Assembly (NCBI GenBank): GCA_964473105.1
Contig: CAYYNQ010000103.1
Coordinates: 21,032-85,031 of the forward strand
From: CAYYNQ01 sp964473105
GTDB lineage: Bacteria; Sumerlaeota; Sumerlaeia; MVZB01
Direction of reading: 5' to 3'
Length of the DNA: 64,000 nt
Both the position numbers and the translations under genes were made by a program. Of this stretch, positions 45,799-54,586 are shown piece after piece (position 1 is the first letter of the stretch; each line of letters begins with the position of its first letter). A model generated the notes under the pieces. It ran no database searches and was not told the DNA's origin. It saw only the letters and a program-made list of their open reading frames with translations.

Positions 45799-45909
45799 TC
45801 ATGCCCGCTGCTGCGGGCCTTTTCTTGCACTCGATTTGACATCCATTGCTGCTTTCCCTCTGGCAATCGTCCCCCTCGGATCTCCCAGGTTGTTCAAGAT
45901 AGCTGTCAT
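45799..45909 (-). CDS. Possible small protein downstream of the symporter
   Basis: This is a 36-residue ORF, MTAILNNLGDPRGT to the end QQRA. It is preceded by a near-perfect AAGGAG (45917-45922 on the reverse strand, 7 bases before the ATG) and lies 71 bases after the stop of the symporter on the same strand. It has no membrane segment and is rich in basic residues at its C-terminus. No family is recognised. The strong ribosome-binding site is the only support, so it could be a decayed gene start. Confidence 0.3.
   Translation of the reverse strand: MTAILNNLGDPRGTIARGKAAMDVKSSARKGPQQRA
45803..45826 (+). terminator. Rho-independent terminator-like hairpin
   Basis: GCCCGC-TGCT-GCGGGC is followed immediately by CTTTTCTT on the plus strand, the classical form of an intrinsic terminator. 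No plus-strand gene ends nearby: both flanking genes are on the minus strand, where no T-run follows the hairpin. It may end an unrecognised plus-strand transcript, possibly antisense to lepB, or be a relic. Confidence 0.5.
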
Positions 45910-45980
45910 CCTTATGCTCCTTCTGTCTGTGTCCCCAAGGGTGATCAATTTAACGCCCTGACAACTGATCACGACAATGA

Positions 45981-47684
45981 TTATCCCTGTGAAATCCAGA
46001 AAAACAACCCGATGATTGCAATTACGACAAGCCAACCGGTAGCAAAGCCGATTGCGGAAACTGCAGAGGGAATGGGAATTTCGAGATTTTGCAACGGTAT
46101 TAGTTTGCGTACCGGGAGTGCCTGCGTATTTTCCGGCAGGGTGCAGGGTTTTGCAACCTTTTCATCAGCAAGAACCGGGGTGCGGGTCAGGGCATAAAAC
46201 AGGTCGAGTTTTTCCCGTGCGACCGGCCGGGTGGCTAGGCTTGCAAGGATTCCGCCTAAGGTTCCGGCGAGCAGGTAAAAAACCATCTGCCATGGCAGGT
46301 AAAGTGATGCAGCATCGCCCTCACCTCTGACCCAAGGTAGATCAAAAATCTCGGGGATGCCTGACATCCATCCGACGAAGAATTCACGTTCAGTCAGGTA
46401 CCAGCATCCGAATCCGGCCAGCGTGGCTATCCAGGCGCCTGCCACGGTCGTTCGTCTCCAGAATAGGCCCAGCCAGAACGCGATCCCCATCATTGCGGGG
46501 ATTCGCCAGAAGACCTCAAGCATCTTGATGACGTTTTCCATCGAGTATGCAAAGTAAAGGCCTCCCGCGACAATCAGCAGGGCGATGAACCGACCGATGC
46601 GGAGGTAATGCTGTTCAGGACGGTTAGGTACCAGTCTGCTGTAGATATTCCGGGTGAACAGGCCGGATGAGGCAATCATGAACGAGTCACAGGAACTCAT
46701 TACCGATGCCAGCAGCGCCGCGAGGAATACTCCCAGCAGTCCCGGCATGATTTTGGGCAGGAACTCCCGTGCTGCGTGGCCATAAACCTCGTCCGGGTTG
46801 ACATCAGAACCGGTGAAGTAAGCGACTGCGGCCAATCCGGTCAGGCACCAGGCGATCGTGCAGATTCGCTTGAGCAGGTTACCTCCCATCATGCCGCTCC
46901 GGCCATCCAATTCGGTACGTCCGGCCGCGCAGTTGCCGAGGATGTGCGGCTGGGTGACGATTCCCACCAGCGCATTGAACGCGATGATGATGATATAAAA
47001 GAAGCCGATCTCGCCGGGTGCGACCAGTGAGAACATGTTGTCCGCATTATTGATGGTGTTGCGGATTCCGTCGATCCCGCCGACGGCCGAGAGGATGAAC
47101 GGCAGCAGCAGGAATGAAAAGATGATTGTCAGGACCCCTTGGATGAAGTCGGTGACGATTGCTGCGCTGAGCCCCCCCGCGATTCCATAGATCACGAACA
47201 TGGCGGTCATGACTCCGATCGCGAGGTTTTGGGATATCATCCCGCCGGTGCTGGCTGTAATAACCGCCCCCGACCCCTTGAGCATAGTGCCGATGTTGAA
47301 CATCAGGCTGAACATGCCGACGACGGCGAACAGGCCGGCCACGCTTTTGTCATACCGTGCTTCAAAGATGTCGGCTGTGGTAATGGCGCGAAACCGGCGC
47401 ATCACGGGGGCGATCAGCCAATAGAAGGGCGTGGCAAAGAGATAGAGCCACTGATACCAGATGCCCGACAAGCCGCTGGTGAATGTCTTGGAGGCGACAC
47501 CGACGGCCTGGTCGGAATGAGTTCCCGACCCGAAGGCATGCATCATCATCATCGATTTCCCAAAGCGGCGCGGCATGAAGAAGTCGCCGGTCGTACGGAT
47601 CCGGCGGGCCATCCAGATTCCCAGTCCGGTGATTCCGACCAGGTAGACGGTCAGAACGACCTTGTCCGCGGTGGCCAAACCCAT
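45981..47684 (-). CDS. Sodium:solute symporter (SSS family)
   Basis: This 567-residue membrane protein of the SSS (SLC5-like) family has about 13 helices. N-terminal YLVGITGLGIWMARRIRTTGDFFMPRR, then FGSGTHSDQAVGVASKTFTSGL with the unwound Na+-binding helix 1. AALLASVMSSCDSFMIASSGLFTRNIY is the helix-8 Na2-site signature, and PHILGNCAAGRTELD a conserved loop. The subgroup is common in glycan-utilisation loci and usually carries sugars or uronates; substrate unknown. The C-terminal ~80 residues add a long loop and a last helix. The gene sits within the carbohydrate island between lepB and a decayed GH28 gene. Confidence 0.9.
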   Translation of the reverse strand: MGLATADKVVLTVYLVGITGLGIWMARRIRTTGDFFMPRRFGKSMMMMHAFGSGTHSDQAVGVASKTFTSGLSGIWYQWLYLFATPFYWLIAPVMRRFRAITTADIFEARYDKSVAGLFAVVGMFSLMFNIGTMLKGSGAVITASTGGMISQNLAIGVMTAMFVIYGIAGGLSAAIVTDFIQGVLTIIFSFLLLPFILSAVGGIDGIRNTINNADNMFSLVAPGEIGFFYIIIIAFNALVGIVTQPHILGNCAAGRTELDGRSGMMGGNLLKRICTIAWCLTGLAAVAYFTGSDVNPDEVYGHAAREFLPKIMPGLLGVFLAALLASVMSSCDSFMIASSGLFTRNIYSRLVPNRPEQHYLRIGRFIALLIVAGGLYFAYSMENVIKMLEVFWRIPAMMGIAFWLGLFWRRTTVAGAWIATLAGFGCWYLTEREFFVGWMSGIPEIFDLPWVRGEGDAASLYLPWQMVFYLLAGTLGGILASLATRPVAREKLDLFYALTRTPVLADEKVAKPCTLPENTQALPVRKLIPLQNLEIPIPSAVSAIGFATGWLVVIAIIGLFFWISQG

Positions 47685-47785
47685 AGCTCAAATCTCCCTT
47701 GAAGGCTCAATCATGGATATCGAACGACTGTGAATCAACCGGATTCCCTCTCGAGAGCACAGTAGCAGCAGGGGTGAGATCATGG

Positions 47786-48131
47786 TCAACCCGATAGCCC
47801 TGTGGGATAATCCTCAAAGAAAACACCTGTTTCATTTCCGGCGATGCAGTTGGATATCCGTGCACCGTTGATGGGTGAATCATCGCAGTATTCGCTTCCT
47901 AAGGAGGACCAGATTGATTTCAATATGCGGGTTAACGTTGCTCTTCAGGGACAGGGGAGCGGGTAGGAACATATCCGGTGGGATATCGATTCTGTCTCCG
48001 CCTTCGACGGCACCAAAATCGAGGATATTATAAAAATCCTTTATTCCAGATTCCGGATGGAAGGGCGTGCTGAGGATCAGCAGGAACGTCATGGATAGGG
48101 TGGCAAGGTATTTAATTCTGATATGCATTAG
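47786..48131 (-). pseudogene. Remnant of a GH28 polygalacturonase-like gene
   Basis: The N-terminal piece has a signal peptide (KYLATLSMTFLLILS) followed by FYNILDFGAV. That matches the start of GH28/pectate-lyase-3 enzymes, but the expected DG-T-NT-AIQ-AID stretch is missing. It resumes as EGGDRIDIPPDMFLPAPLSL and KSNVNPHIEINLVLL, the typical PPG-FLTGPI-LKSNV-LH-E segment, and then stops. Shortly after, another frame reads SPINGARISNCIAGNETGVF and FEDYPTG, then TGA, like the tail of a beta-helix protein. So two or three pieces of a roughly 450-residue gene remain in about 350 bases. The ATG at 48131 lacks a good ribosome-binding site. It implies that this locus once degraded pectin-like polymer. 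Confidence 0.65.
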
Positions 48132-48406
48132 ATTACTGTCATGAGGAGCCATCGGTTATGACAGGTATAGACGAACATGTATCGTTCCGGATGGTGTCAC
48201 GCAGGGGCGCCTGTCTTAAGATTTTGTGTGCGAACAAAATTATCTGGAATTCCCGCATGATCTGCGAGATCAAAATGGAATCCCAATTTTCATTTCGATT
48301 TTGATATCAGGCACGGATCTTTCATTGGTTACTATGACTTTGTGCCTTTGTATGAAAATCCGATCATTTCGACAACAATCACGACAACGGGCCGCATGAT
48401 TCTATT

Positions 48407-50182
48407 TCACCTGGAATCGCCGTAGCGATAATAGAGGTAATCGATCATAAACCGCTGGTAATAGGGCCAGTTGCCCGCACCCCATCCCTTCTGTCCGACA
48501 TGGGAACCCTGGAAAGACACCAGTGCAGGATAGGAAAACGCCGCAATCTTGCCGAACATGTCCTTCGAATCGAAGGGTTCGGAAAAAACCCACGGGTCCT
48601 TCTTGTCGGCCTTGAACCCCACGCGAAGGTTGTACTGGTTCGGGATCTGGATCAGCATATAGAGCGGCCGGGCGGTCATGATTGCCTGAGTCAGCTCGGG
48701 TCCGAACTCGGGCGTGATCCGGATGTTCGGATTGACAAAGCTACCACGTTTGGGATCGAAAGCACCCGAATTACTGTAGGCGATGGCTTTCCCTGGAATA
48801 TTTGTGATGCAGGGCTGCCAAGGGTGGTAGGTTCCTTCGGTATCGTAGAGTCCAACATTCCACCAAAGGTTCCAGGGTCGTTCATTGCCGGGTGGGATAA
48901 AACAGAGCTCGATCTCGAACGGGGGTTTGCGATTCCCGATCACGTCCATTTTACCCGGCCCGATCGGGCAGAGTGCCCAGCCACCGTTCATGCCGTAGGG
49001 TGTCAGGGTCATGTATCCGGGATTGGAGTAGGTTTCACCGAACACATCGCCCTCGATGTAGTATTTCATGTCTGCGAGGAAACCGGGGATGTTGAAGTCA
49101 TCGGAAAGATGCTCGACGTTTTGCGGCCCGGATCCATAGAAGTGCATGTAGTCCACGTAATACTCAAAGCGTTTGTCAGGCACCTGGACCTGGAAGGTGT
49201 TCTTGAGCCGGTTCAGGATCTCGATCTGTTCAGGTGAGATATCCTTCATGAGCTTGTGGTGTTCACGGAAACTGTCGATCCACATCGGGGCTTCGTTGAC
49301 ACTCAGTTTTTTTGCAAGCACGTCCGGGATCCAGCGATCGAGGGATATGATCGGCCCGATTTCCCAGACACCGGTGATCGGTCGCGGTGTGCTAAACTGT
49401 CTAAATTGCCATCCCGAGTCGTGGCCTGCCCCGACACCGAGTTCGATGGACTGGTTGCTGGAAAGTCCGATGGTAAAGCGGATGGAATACTCGGCGGGAC
49501 CGCCGAACCGTTTCCAGGTTCCGGAGATTGAATTGGCAAACCCGACCCATGAGTAGTTGAAATCCCAGCGGCCGTTGACCGTCTCGGGGGCGAGATCACC
49601 CCGGCCGTAGATCATGTAGACCTCAGGTGAAAAGTCACGCTGATTCATGTCGGTATGCTTGACGGCCGGCAGGCCCTGGCGGTAGTTCTCCCCCTGATTT
49701 CCCAGGTGGACGACAAACAACTGCAGTTCCTCCGTATCGGGTGGCCGTTTGGAGCGGTCGGTCGGCCAAGTGGAGGGGTCGGAATAGGTGACGGCCAGGT
49801 TTACCCCGAAGGCCCAGTTGATCTGCTCATTGACGAGTCCCTTGACCCCGAGGTAGTTCTGGAGGATTCCCATGTGAAATTTCCAGGGCAGGGGGTAATC
49901 ATCGATACGGATCGGTTCCCTGAGGATTCCCTTGATGTCCTGTCCGTTTCCGTTTTCACGGATCGTGAGGTAGCCGGGATTTTCGGTGGCGGTCATCTCG
50001 CGGATGTTGGAATCGGGGGTGAACATCCAGGGGTTGAGGTTGTCACCGTCAATAAAATGCTGATTGAGTTTGCGGATATCCCGGTCGTCCCGGGCATTTG
50101 TTTCGGCCTGCGACAGGATAAGGAGGAACAGGACTACCAAACTCAGGAGTTCGGTTCTTGAATGAAACCAGGGATTATACAT
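48407..50182 (-). CDS. Large secreted protein of unknown function, family A (copy 2)
   Basis: This 591-residue paralogue of the protein at 37.4-39.3 kb has a signal peptide (SLVVLFLLILSQAETNA). The shared blocks run in the same order: IKGILREPIRIDDYPLPW, WAFGVNLAVTYSDPSTWP, VHLGNQGENYRQGLP, SPEVYMIYGRGDL, GVWEIGPIISLDRW, MKYYIEGDVFGETYSNPG, NGGWALCPIGPG, RPWNLWWNVG and HPWQPCITNIPG. These are present in both copies at roughly 40-70% identity per block by eye. ATG at 50182 has AAAGG 10 bases upstream; an upstream start in the same frame would put a basic tail before the signal peptide. Function unknown; the many aromatic and Gly-rich blocks suggest carbohydrate binding. Confidence 0.8.
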   Translation of the reverse strand: MYNPWFHSRTELLSLVVLFLLILSQAETNARDDRDIRKLNQHFIDGDNLNPWMFTPDSNIREMTATENPGYLTIRENGNGQDIKGILREPIRIDDYPLPWKFHMGILQNYLGVKGLVNEQINWAFGVNLAVTYSDPSTWPTDRSKRPPDTEELQLFVVHLGNQGENYRQGLPAVKHTDMNQRDFSPEVYMIYGRGDLAPETVNGRWDFNYSWVGFANSISGTWKRFGGPAEYSIRFTIGLSSNQSIELGVGAGHDSGWQFRQFSTPRPITGVWEIGPIISLDRWIPDVLAKKLSVNEAPMWIDSFREHHKLMKDISPEQIEILNRLKNTFQVQVPDKRFEYYVDYMHFYGSGPQNVEHLSDDFNIPGFLADMKYYIEGDVFGETYSNPGYMTLTPYGMNGGWALCPIGPGKMDVIGNRKPPFEIELCFIPPGNERPWNLWWNVGLYDTEGTYHPWQPCITNIPGKAIAYSNSGAFDPKRGSFVNPNIRITPEFGPELTQAIMTARPLYMLIQIPNQYNLRVGFKADKKDPWVFSEPFDSKDMFGKIAAFSYPALVSFQGSHVGQKGWGAGNWPYYQRFMIDYLYYRYGDSR

Positions 50183-50445
50183 TGGTCGGGCCTTTCTGGC
50201 CTTGATCCGGAAAGACGACTTTTTTTCTAGATGCATCAATGAATTGGGAACGGGGGTACCCCCCCTTATTTTAAAGATCATCTTTACAGTGTCATGACAA
50301 GCAAAATTCTGCGTGAAACGAACCGAAGTATCAACCCGGAAATCATGTTCGTCGAAAAATCATCCGTGGTTAAAATCATTGCGGACTGACTGGAAGTACA
50401 TCAATACATAATCCCATGCATGCCAGGCAGGAAAGCCCGGCCTAG

Positions 50446-50736
50446 ATTTTCGGGGTTGCGCTGATCTCGGCGGTCGGGTCTTTCATTTTCGGGTTCGAGT
50501 ATGGTGATCATATCCGGTGTCATCTTGTTCCTGGAGGAGGGATGCGGGCTGTCCGGCCAGACGGTGGCCCACGCCTTTGCGACGACCCGGGAGAACTTCA
50601 TCAAGCTCCACGACATTTCGCTGGCAGTTTCTTGATATTCACCGGGATCTCCATGCTGGCCTTCCTTTTCAATTTCAAGATGGTTTCAGAAACCAAGAAA
50701 AAAACACTTGGTAAAATCTCAGCCTTTTGGACTTAA
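50446..50736 (+). pseudogene. Remnant of an MFS sugar porter
   Basis: Three frames together give the two ends of a sugar-porter (SP family) transporter. The first helix reads IFGVALISAVGSFIFGFEY; after a one-base shift it continues VIISGVILFLEEGCGLSGQ, the usual end of helix 1 and the loop. The final helix and tail are GSFLIFTGISMLAFLFNFKM and VSETKKKTLGKISAFWT, which match the family's terminal (P)ETKGKTLEEI-FW. The roughly 400 residues between are missing. The final 18 bases overlap the end of the family B gene on the other strand. It shows that a sugar uptake gene was lost here. Confidence 0.7.
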
Positions 50737-52509
50737 GAGTGCAGGAGGACGGGCACCCGAACCTGAATCATGATTGTTCAGGTCCTGATATGTGTTGATG
50801 TCATTCTCATAACGCAAAGCGAGGTCATCCATGTCACCCTTGAGAAAATAGATGCGTTGGTGGGTCAGGCGCGAACCGCCGGCTGGAATCGAAGAATCCG
50901 GATTACAGTGCAGGCAGGAATATTCACGGTTATTGAACAACCGGTTTGGCGGGCCCGTCAACACCACTGGGCAGACCAGCCATTCCCCGTCTCGTGAACG
51001 GGTTGAGATAAAAGGGCCATTGACAACAGTGGGGTCTCTCCCTGAGGGATCGCTTGAAGGTAGCATGTGGTTTTGGCAGTAGATGCGGTCGTTGACGTGA
51101 TGCCAGATTTCCTCCATCGACTTCAAGCCACGATCGGTCGAGATCAAGGTGCGTACACCGTCGTGGTCGCGGAAGTTGGGCGCACCTGCGAGACTCAGGC
51201 ACATTTCCTGGGATGTCGAGACCGTGTTCGGTCCGTTGTTTCGGCAGTCGAAGATGATATCGATGCTGTCAAGCCCGGTCTCGACCCGGAGACGGGCGTG
51301 CATTTCCCAATCCTCCTTTTGCGTCGTATATTCGACATGCGTGAAATCAGGGCTGAAATTGAACGTCTGGACTGGGGAATTCCACTGCCAGTAACACTCA
51401 AGCATGACGCCGAATCGGTCATCGGGAAAATATGGTACACGAACCTCAACCATCCACAGTGTCATCTCTCCGCGTATTTCTTCGGGGGTGAAATCGTCGG
51501 GCCATCGTCTTGGATCGCCGGGAGGCGCATCGCGGATTGATTCAACCGAGCGGGTGGGCAGAATACGGATATTTTCCTTGAGATATATTCCCGGATCGGG
51601 AGGCTGCGGCCGATGAGATTCCCGTGATAAGGGCCACGGGGCGCGACGTTGATATGGATCCGTATCGGTTTGGGCCATTGACTTGTTCGGAAAGTCATCC
51701 GGCAGGTCCATCGCGCAACGGAATCCGGAGTAGGGCTGGTTGAATAATTTCGAGGCGAGCATCGACCCGTTGCCACCGGGATGGCCGATGTGCAGTGCAC
51801 TGACAAACTGCCAGGGCCGGGAAAAAATGAAACCTCCGCCCTTGGTGATGATACAGTATTCAAAACCTTCTGCGCGTGCCCCGTCCACGTATTCAGGCAC
51901 ATTTCCGGCCATGTCCATCACGCCATAGATACTGCGGTCTAGACCGAACGAACCCACGGGTGAGGTTTCAGGATTCATGGGCCGGCCTTGCAAGTCATCC
52001 ATCCTGCAGGCGTGCGGGTGCCAGGTGTTGCCCCACGGCCACAAACGTCCATCCGTTCCTCGTGCGGCCTTCTCCCATTCGGCCTCCGTGGGCAGGCGTT
52101 TTCCGGCCCAGTTTGCATAGGCGCCGGCGTCTGCATGATCAATTCCGACGACGGGATGATCGGCCCGTTCTTCGGGGTATTCCGCGATGATCCAGTTCAG
52201 GGGTAGACGATACCCGGTCGCCTCAGTGAATTCGCGGTACTGTTGGTTGGTGACCTCGAACCGGTCGATCAGGAACGCAGGCAGTTCGATTTCTCGAGAG
52301 GGGATGTTTGCACACAGGTCCGGGTTGATCTGGTAGGTCTCAGAGAGTTTCTGTATTTGATCACTTGTCAGTCCGGACAGGAATATGCCCGCAGGAACGA
52401 GAACCATGTCTTTGTGTAATGGTGTGTTATGAAATGTACCAGCCGTGAATCCATTCATGGAAATGGCAATAAGGCAGAACACCATGGATCGGATGAATAT
52501 GTTTTCCAT
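50719..52509 (-). CDS. Secreted SUMF/FGE-like domain protein with unknown C-terminal domain, family B (copy 1)
   Basis: A signal peptide (about 1-24) is followed by a formylglycine-generating-enzyme (SUMF1) C-type-lectin-like domain (about residues 33-265). Its typical blocks are MVLVPAGIF, IDRFEVTNQQYREF, YANWAGKRLPTEAEWEKAAR, PWGN, MDMAGNVPEYV and SGFRCA. The region that carries the paired catalytic cysteines in true FGE (before GFRC) has none here, so sulfatase activation is unlikely. No sulfatase is in the window. Residues 300-580 form a beta-rich domain I do not recognise (YFPDDRFGVMLEC, APNFRDHDGVRT, RLFNNREYSC, HQRIYFLKGDMDDLALRYEND), shared with the divergent neighbour. Together they may bind or modify an extracellular glycan or protein. 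Confidence 0.8.
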   Translation of the reverse strand: MENIFIRSMVFCLIAISMNGFTAGTFHNTPLHKDMVLVPAGIFLSGLTSDQIQKLSETYQINPDLCANIPSREIELPAFLIDRFEVTNQQYREFTEATGYRLPLNWIIAEYPEERADHPVVGIDHADAGAYANWAGKRLPTEAEWEKAARGTDGRLWPWGNTWHPHACRMDDLQGRPMNPETSPVGSFGLDRSIYGVMDMAGNVPEYVDGARAEGFEYCIITKGGGFIFSRPWQFVSALHIGHPGGNGSMLASKLFNQPYSGFRCAMDLPDDFPNKSMAQTDTDPYQRRAPWPLSRESHRPQPPDPGIYLKENIRILPTRSVESIRDAPPGDPRRWPDDFTPEEIRGEMTLWMVEVRVPYFPDDRFGVMLECYWQWNSPVQTFNFSPDFTHVEYTTQKEDWEMHARLRVETGLDSIDIIFDCRNNGPNTVSTSQEMCLSLAGAPNFRDHDGVRTLISTDRGLKSMEEIWHHVNDRIYCQNHMLPSSDPSGRDPTVVNGPFISTRSRDGEWLVCPVVLTGPPNRLFNNREYSCLHCNPDSSIPAGGSRLTHQRIYFLKGDMDDLALRYENDINTYQDLNNHDSGSGARPPALLSPKG

Positions 52510-52828
52510 TCACGCCTGTTACACGAGAATACTGAAATAATCAACATTATCCTGTATCCAAATAAATCGGGATACGGCCTTGTTCCCTTGCTGTGAAGGG
52601 ATTGCGGGTTGATGTCCAGAATTCTGCGGGCATTCCGGCATGTCATATATCATGTCGGTTCGTTTGCCAGAATCCTGATATCAATTTTGGATAGGGTATA
52701 TGATGAAGTGACGTCAGCCCTGTTCTTGGAAGTTCCAATCACAGTCACAAAGCAATGAAAATATGTGCAAATCTGTTCCTTATGGGTTACAAGGATCATC
52801 AAGCTCAAGAAGGTATCGGAGGCGAAGC

Positions 52829-54526
52829 ATGCAGCATGCGAAGACAGGGTTACTATTCATTCTTGTTCTGGCTTCATTCATGCCCTTTCATGTGATGTCG
52901 AGGCCACCCTTGCCTGCGACCGATGGAATGGTTCTGGTCCCGGCGGGAAAATATACGATGGGCACCTCGAAAAAACAGCAGCTGAAATTTTCGGAACAGT
53001 ATCGCATTCATCCCGATATCTTTGAGATTCGGCCGCGCCGCGAAGTAATTGTTGCCGCCTTCTATATTGACGAGCATGAAGTCACGATAGGGGAATATCG
53101 GGATTTTATGGAGGCAACCGGTCATCGTGTGCCGATCATCTGGCTGGAACACGGGTTGCCCCGGGGAATGGATGAGCACGCCGTTACCGGGGTGGATTAC
53201 GAGGATGCGGAGACCTATGCGCAATGGGCCGGAAAACGCCTGCCCACTGATGTTGAATGGGAGAAGGCTGCACGAGGTGCCGACGGCAGAATCTTTCCAT
53301 GGGGCAATCACTGGGAACCCGGGGCATGTAATGCTGATAGCGGGGGAACGGATGCGATGATCACACATCCGGCGGTGGTCGGTTCGCATCCGCGTGATCG
53401 AAGTGTCTATGGTGTTTATGATATGGCCGGGAACGTGATGGAATGGGTGGGGTATGCAACCCCCCCGGGTCTGGTACGTGGTGGTAGTTTTGCGCAGGCC
53501 GCACCTTGGCAGTTCAGTTGTTCTGCACGCGTGATCCACCCCACCAACCACGGAGGACTGGGATACATCGGATTCCGATGTGCAATGGACGCCGGTCGGG
53601 TCACCCGGACTACCTCGCGCCTGCCGACCAGACCCGGGATCAAAAAAACTCCCGATCCGGGTTCAGTCTCAAACAAGGTCCGCAGACCCGATGCAACGTT
53701 GATCGGTTCAGAGTCGATCCGGATCTTTCCTGTATACGAACTGGACCCGGACAGGAAAAGTTACCAGAATGCAATGTTCCATTATATTGGAGATCTGCGT
53801 GAGGAGAAACTGACTACAGAGGAAATGGTACCCTGGCGATTCGAGGCACAGATCCCCTACATGCCAGATGACCGTTTCGCATTTTTCTTTGAGGGACAGT
53901 ATGAGCGTCCAATGGAGGGGTTATGGTTCAGCGATGATTTTACGGAGGCGAAAGTCCGGACTGATTCCACAGGCATTGAGTCCCGGGTCTCCATCAGGTG
54001 CGGCAGGGATTTCATCGATATCGAGCTCAGTGCGATCAATCATACCGACAGCGATTACCACACGACCATGGAGATTTGCTTTCAACCCTTGTGGGCGCCC
54101 AATTTTCGGGACCACGATGGTTTGCGCACATACATGCTGACCGATGAGGGCTTCAGGAGTACAAGCCAGATCGAGCACCGGGTGATGGAGCGGTTTTGGT
54201 GCCAACAGTACCTTGTCGAGAAGCCTCTAGGCGGGGGCTATGAGGGTACGCCCGGATTAAATGGGTCGATGGTTGCAGTCGTATCACGCGATCACCGGTG
54301 GGCGATCTCGCCGGCAGCCATTTCCAGTCGGCCTTACAGACTATTCAACAACTGGGAATATTCATGTATCCATAGCAATCCGATTTCGGGTGTTAAAGGT
54401 GGAGAGAGCAGACAGTCGAGACAGAGGATATATTTCCATCATGGTGATTTGAAGTCGCTGGCGGAACGTTATGCCGGTGATGCGGAGTTTGACGTGAAAT
54501 ATCTCCAACATGCCGAACACCCATGA
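52829..54526 (+). CDS. Secreted SUMF/FGE-like domain protein with unknown C-terminal domain, family B (copy 2)
   Basis: This paralogue of the gene on the other strand has the same architecture. A signal peptide (GLLFILVLASFMPFHVMS) leads to the SUMF1-like domain: MVLVPAGKYTMG, IDEHEVTIGEYRDFME, YAQWAGKRLPTDVEWEKAAR, PWGNHWEPGACNAD, MAGNVMEWVG, RGGSF and GFRCAMDAG. The C-terminal domain has PYMPDDRFAFFFEGQ, APNFRDHDGLRTYMLTDEG, RLFNNWEYSCIHSN, SRQRIYFHHGDLKSLAERYAGD. ATG at 52829 is chosen because GGAGG lies 7 bases upstream; an earlier ATG at 52763 would destroy the signal peptide. A Cys near residue 235 is not in the FGE catalytic context. It is divergently transcribed from copy 1, so a shared promoter region (52510-52828) is likely. 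Confidence 0.8.
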   Translation: MQHAKTGLLFILVLASFMPFHVMSRPPLPATDGMVLVPAGKYTMGTSKKQQLKFSEQYRIHPDIFEIRPRREVIVAAFYIDEHEVTIGEYRDFMEATGHRVPIIWLEHGLPRGMDEHAVTGVDYEDAETYAQWAGKRLPTDVEWEKAARGADGRIFPWGNHWEPGACNADSGGTDAMITHPAVVGSHPRDRSVYGVYDMAGNVMEWVGYATPPGLVRGGSFAQAAPWQFSCSARVIHPTNHGGLGYIGFRCAMDAGRVTRTTSRLPTRPGIKKTPDPGSVSNKVRRPDATLIGSESIRIFPVYELDPDRKSYQNAMFHYIGDLREEKLTTEEMVPWRFEAQIPYMPDDRFAFFFEGQYERPMEGLWFSDDFTEAKVRTDSTGIESRVSIRCGRDFIDIELSAINHTDSDYHTTMEICFQPLWAPNFRDHDGLRTYMLTDEGFRSTSQIEHRVMERFWCQQYLVEKPLGGGYEGTPGLNGSMVAVVSRDHRWAISPAAISSRPYRLFNNWEYSCIHSNPISGVKGGESRQSRQRIYFHHGDLKSLAERYAGDAEFDVKYLQHAEHP

Positions 54527-54586
54527 CTCAAACTGCAACCCCGGTTGCAATGAAAAGGCAAAAAAACAGGTTACGGGTTTGCGTAG

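Noticed and set aside
48500..49237. 245-codon plus-strand frame opposite family A copy 2
   Set aside because: The minus-strand frame is conserved in a paralogue, which proves the coding strand; this frame is a shadow.
50252..50263. GGGGGTACCCCC perfect palindrome upstream of family A copy 2
   Set aside because: It could be an operator, but it is a low-complexity G/C run with no second copy near related genes, so chance cannot be excluded.
52711..52720. GTGACGTCAG palindrome between the family B genes
   Set aside because: It resembles a eukaryotic CRE element by chance; there is no second copy and no bacterial regulator implied.
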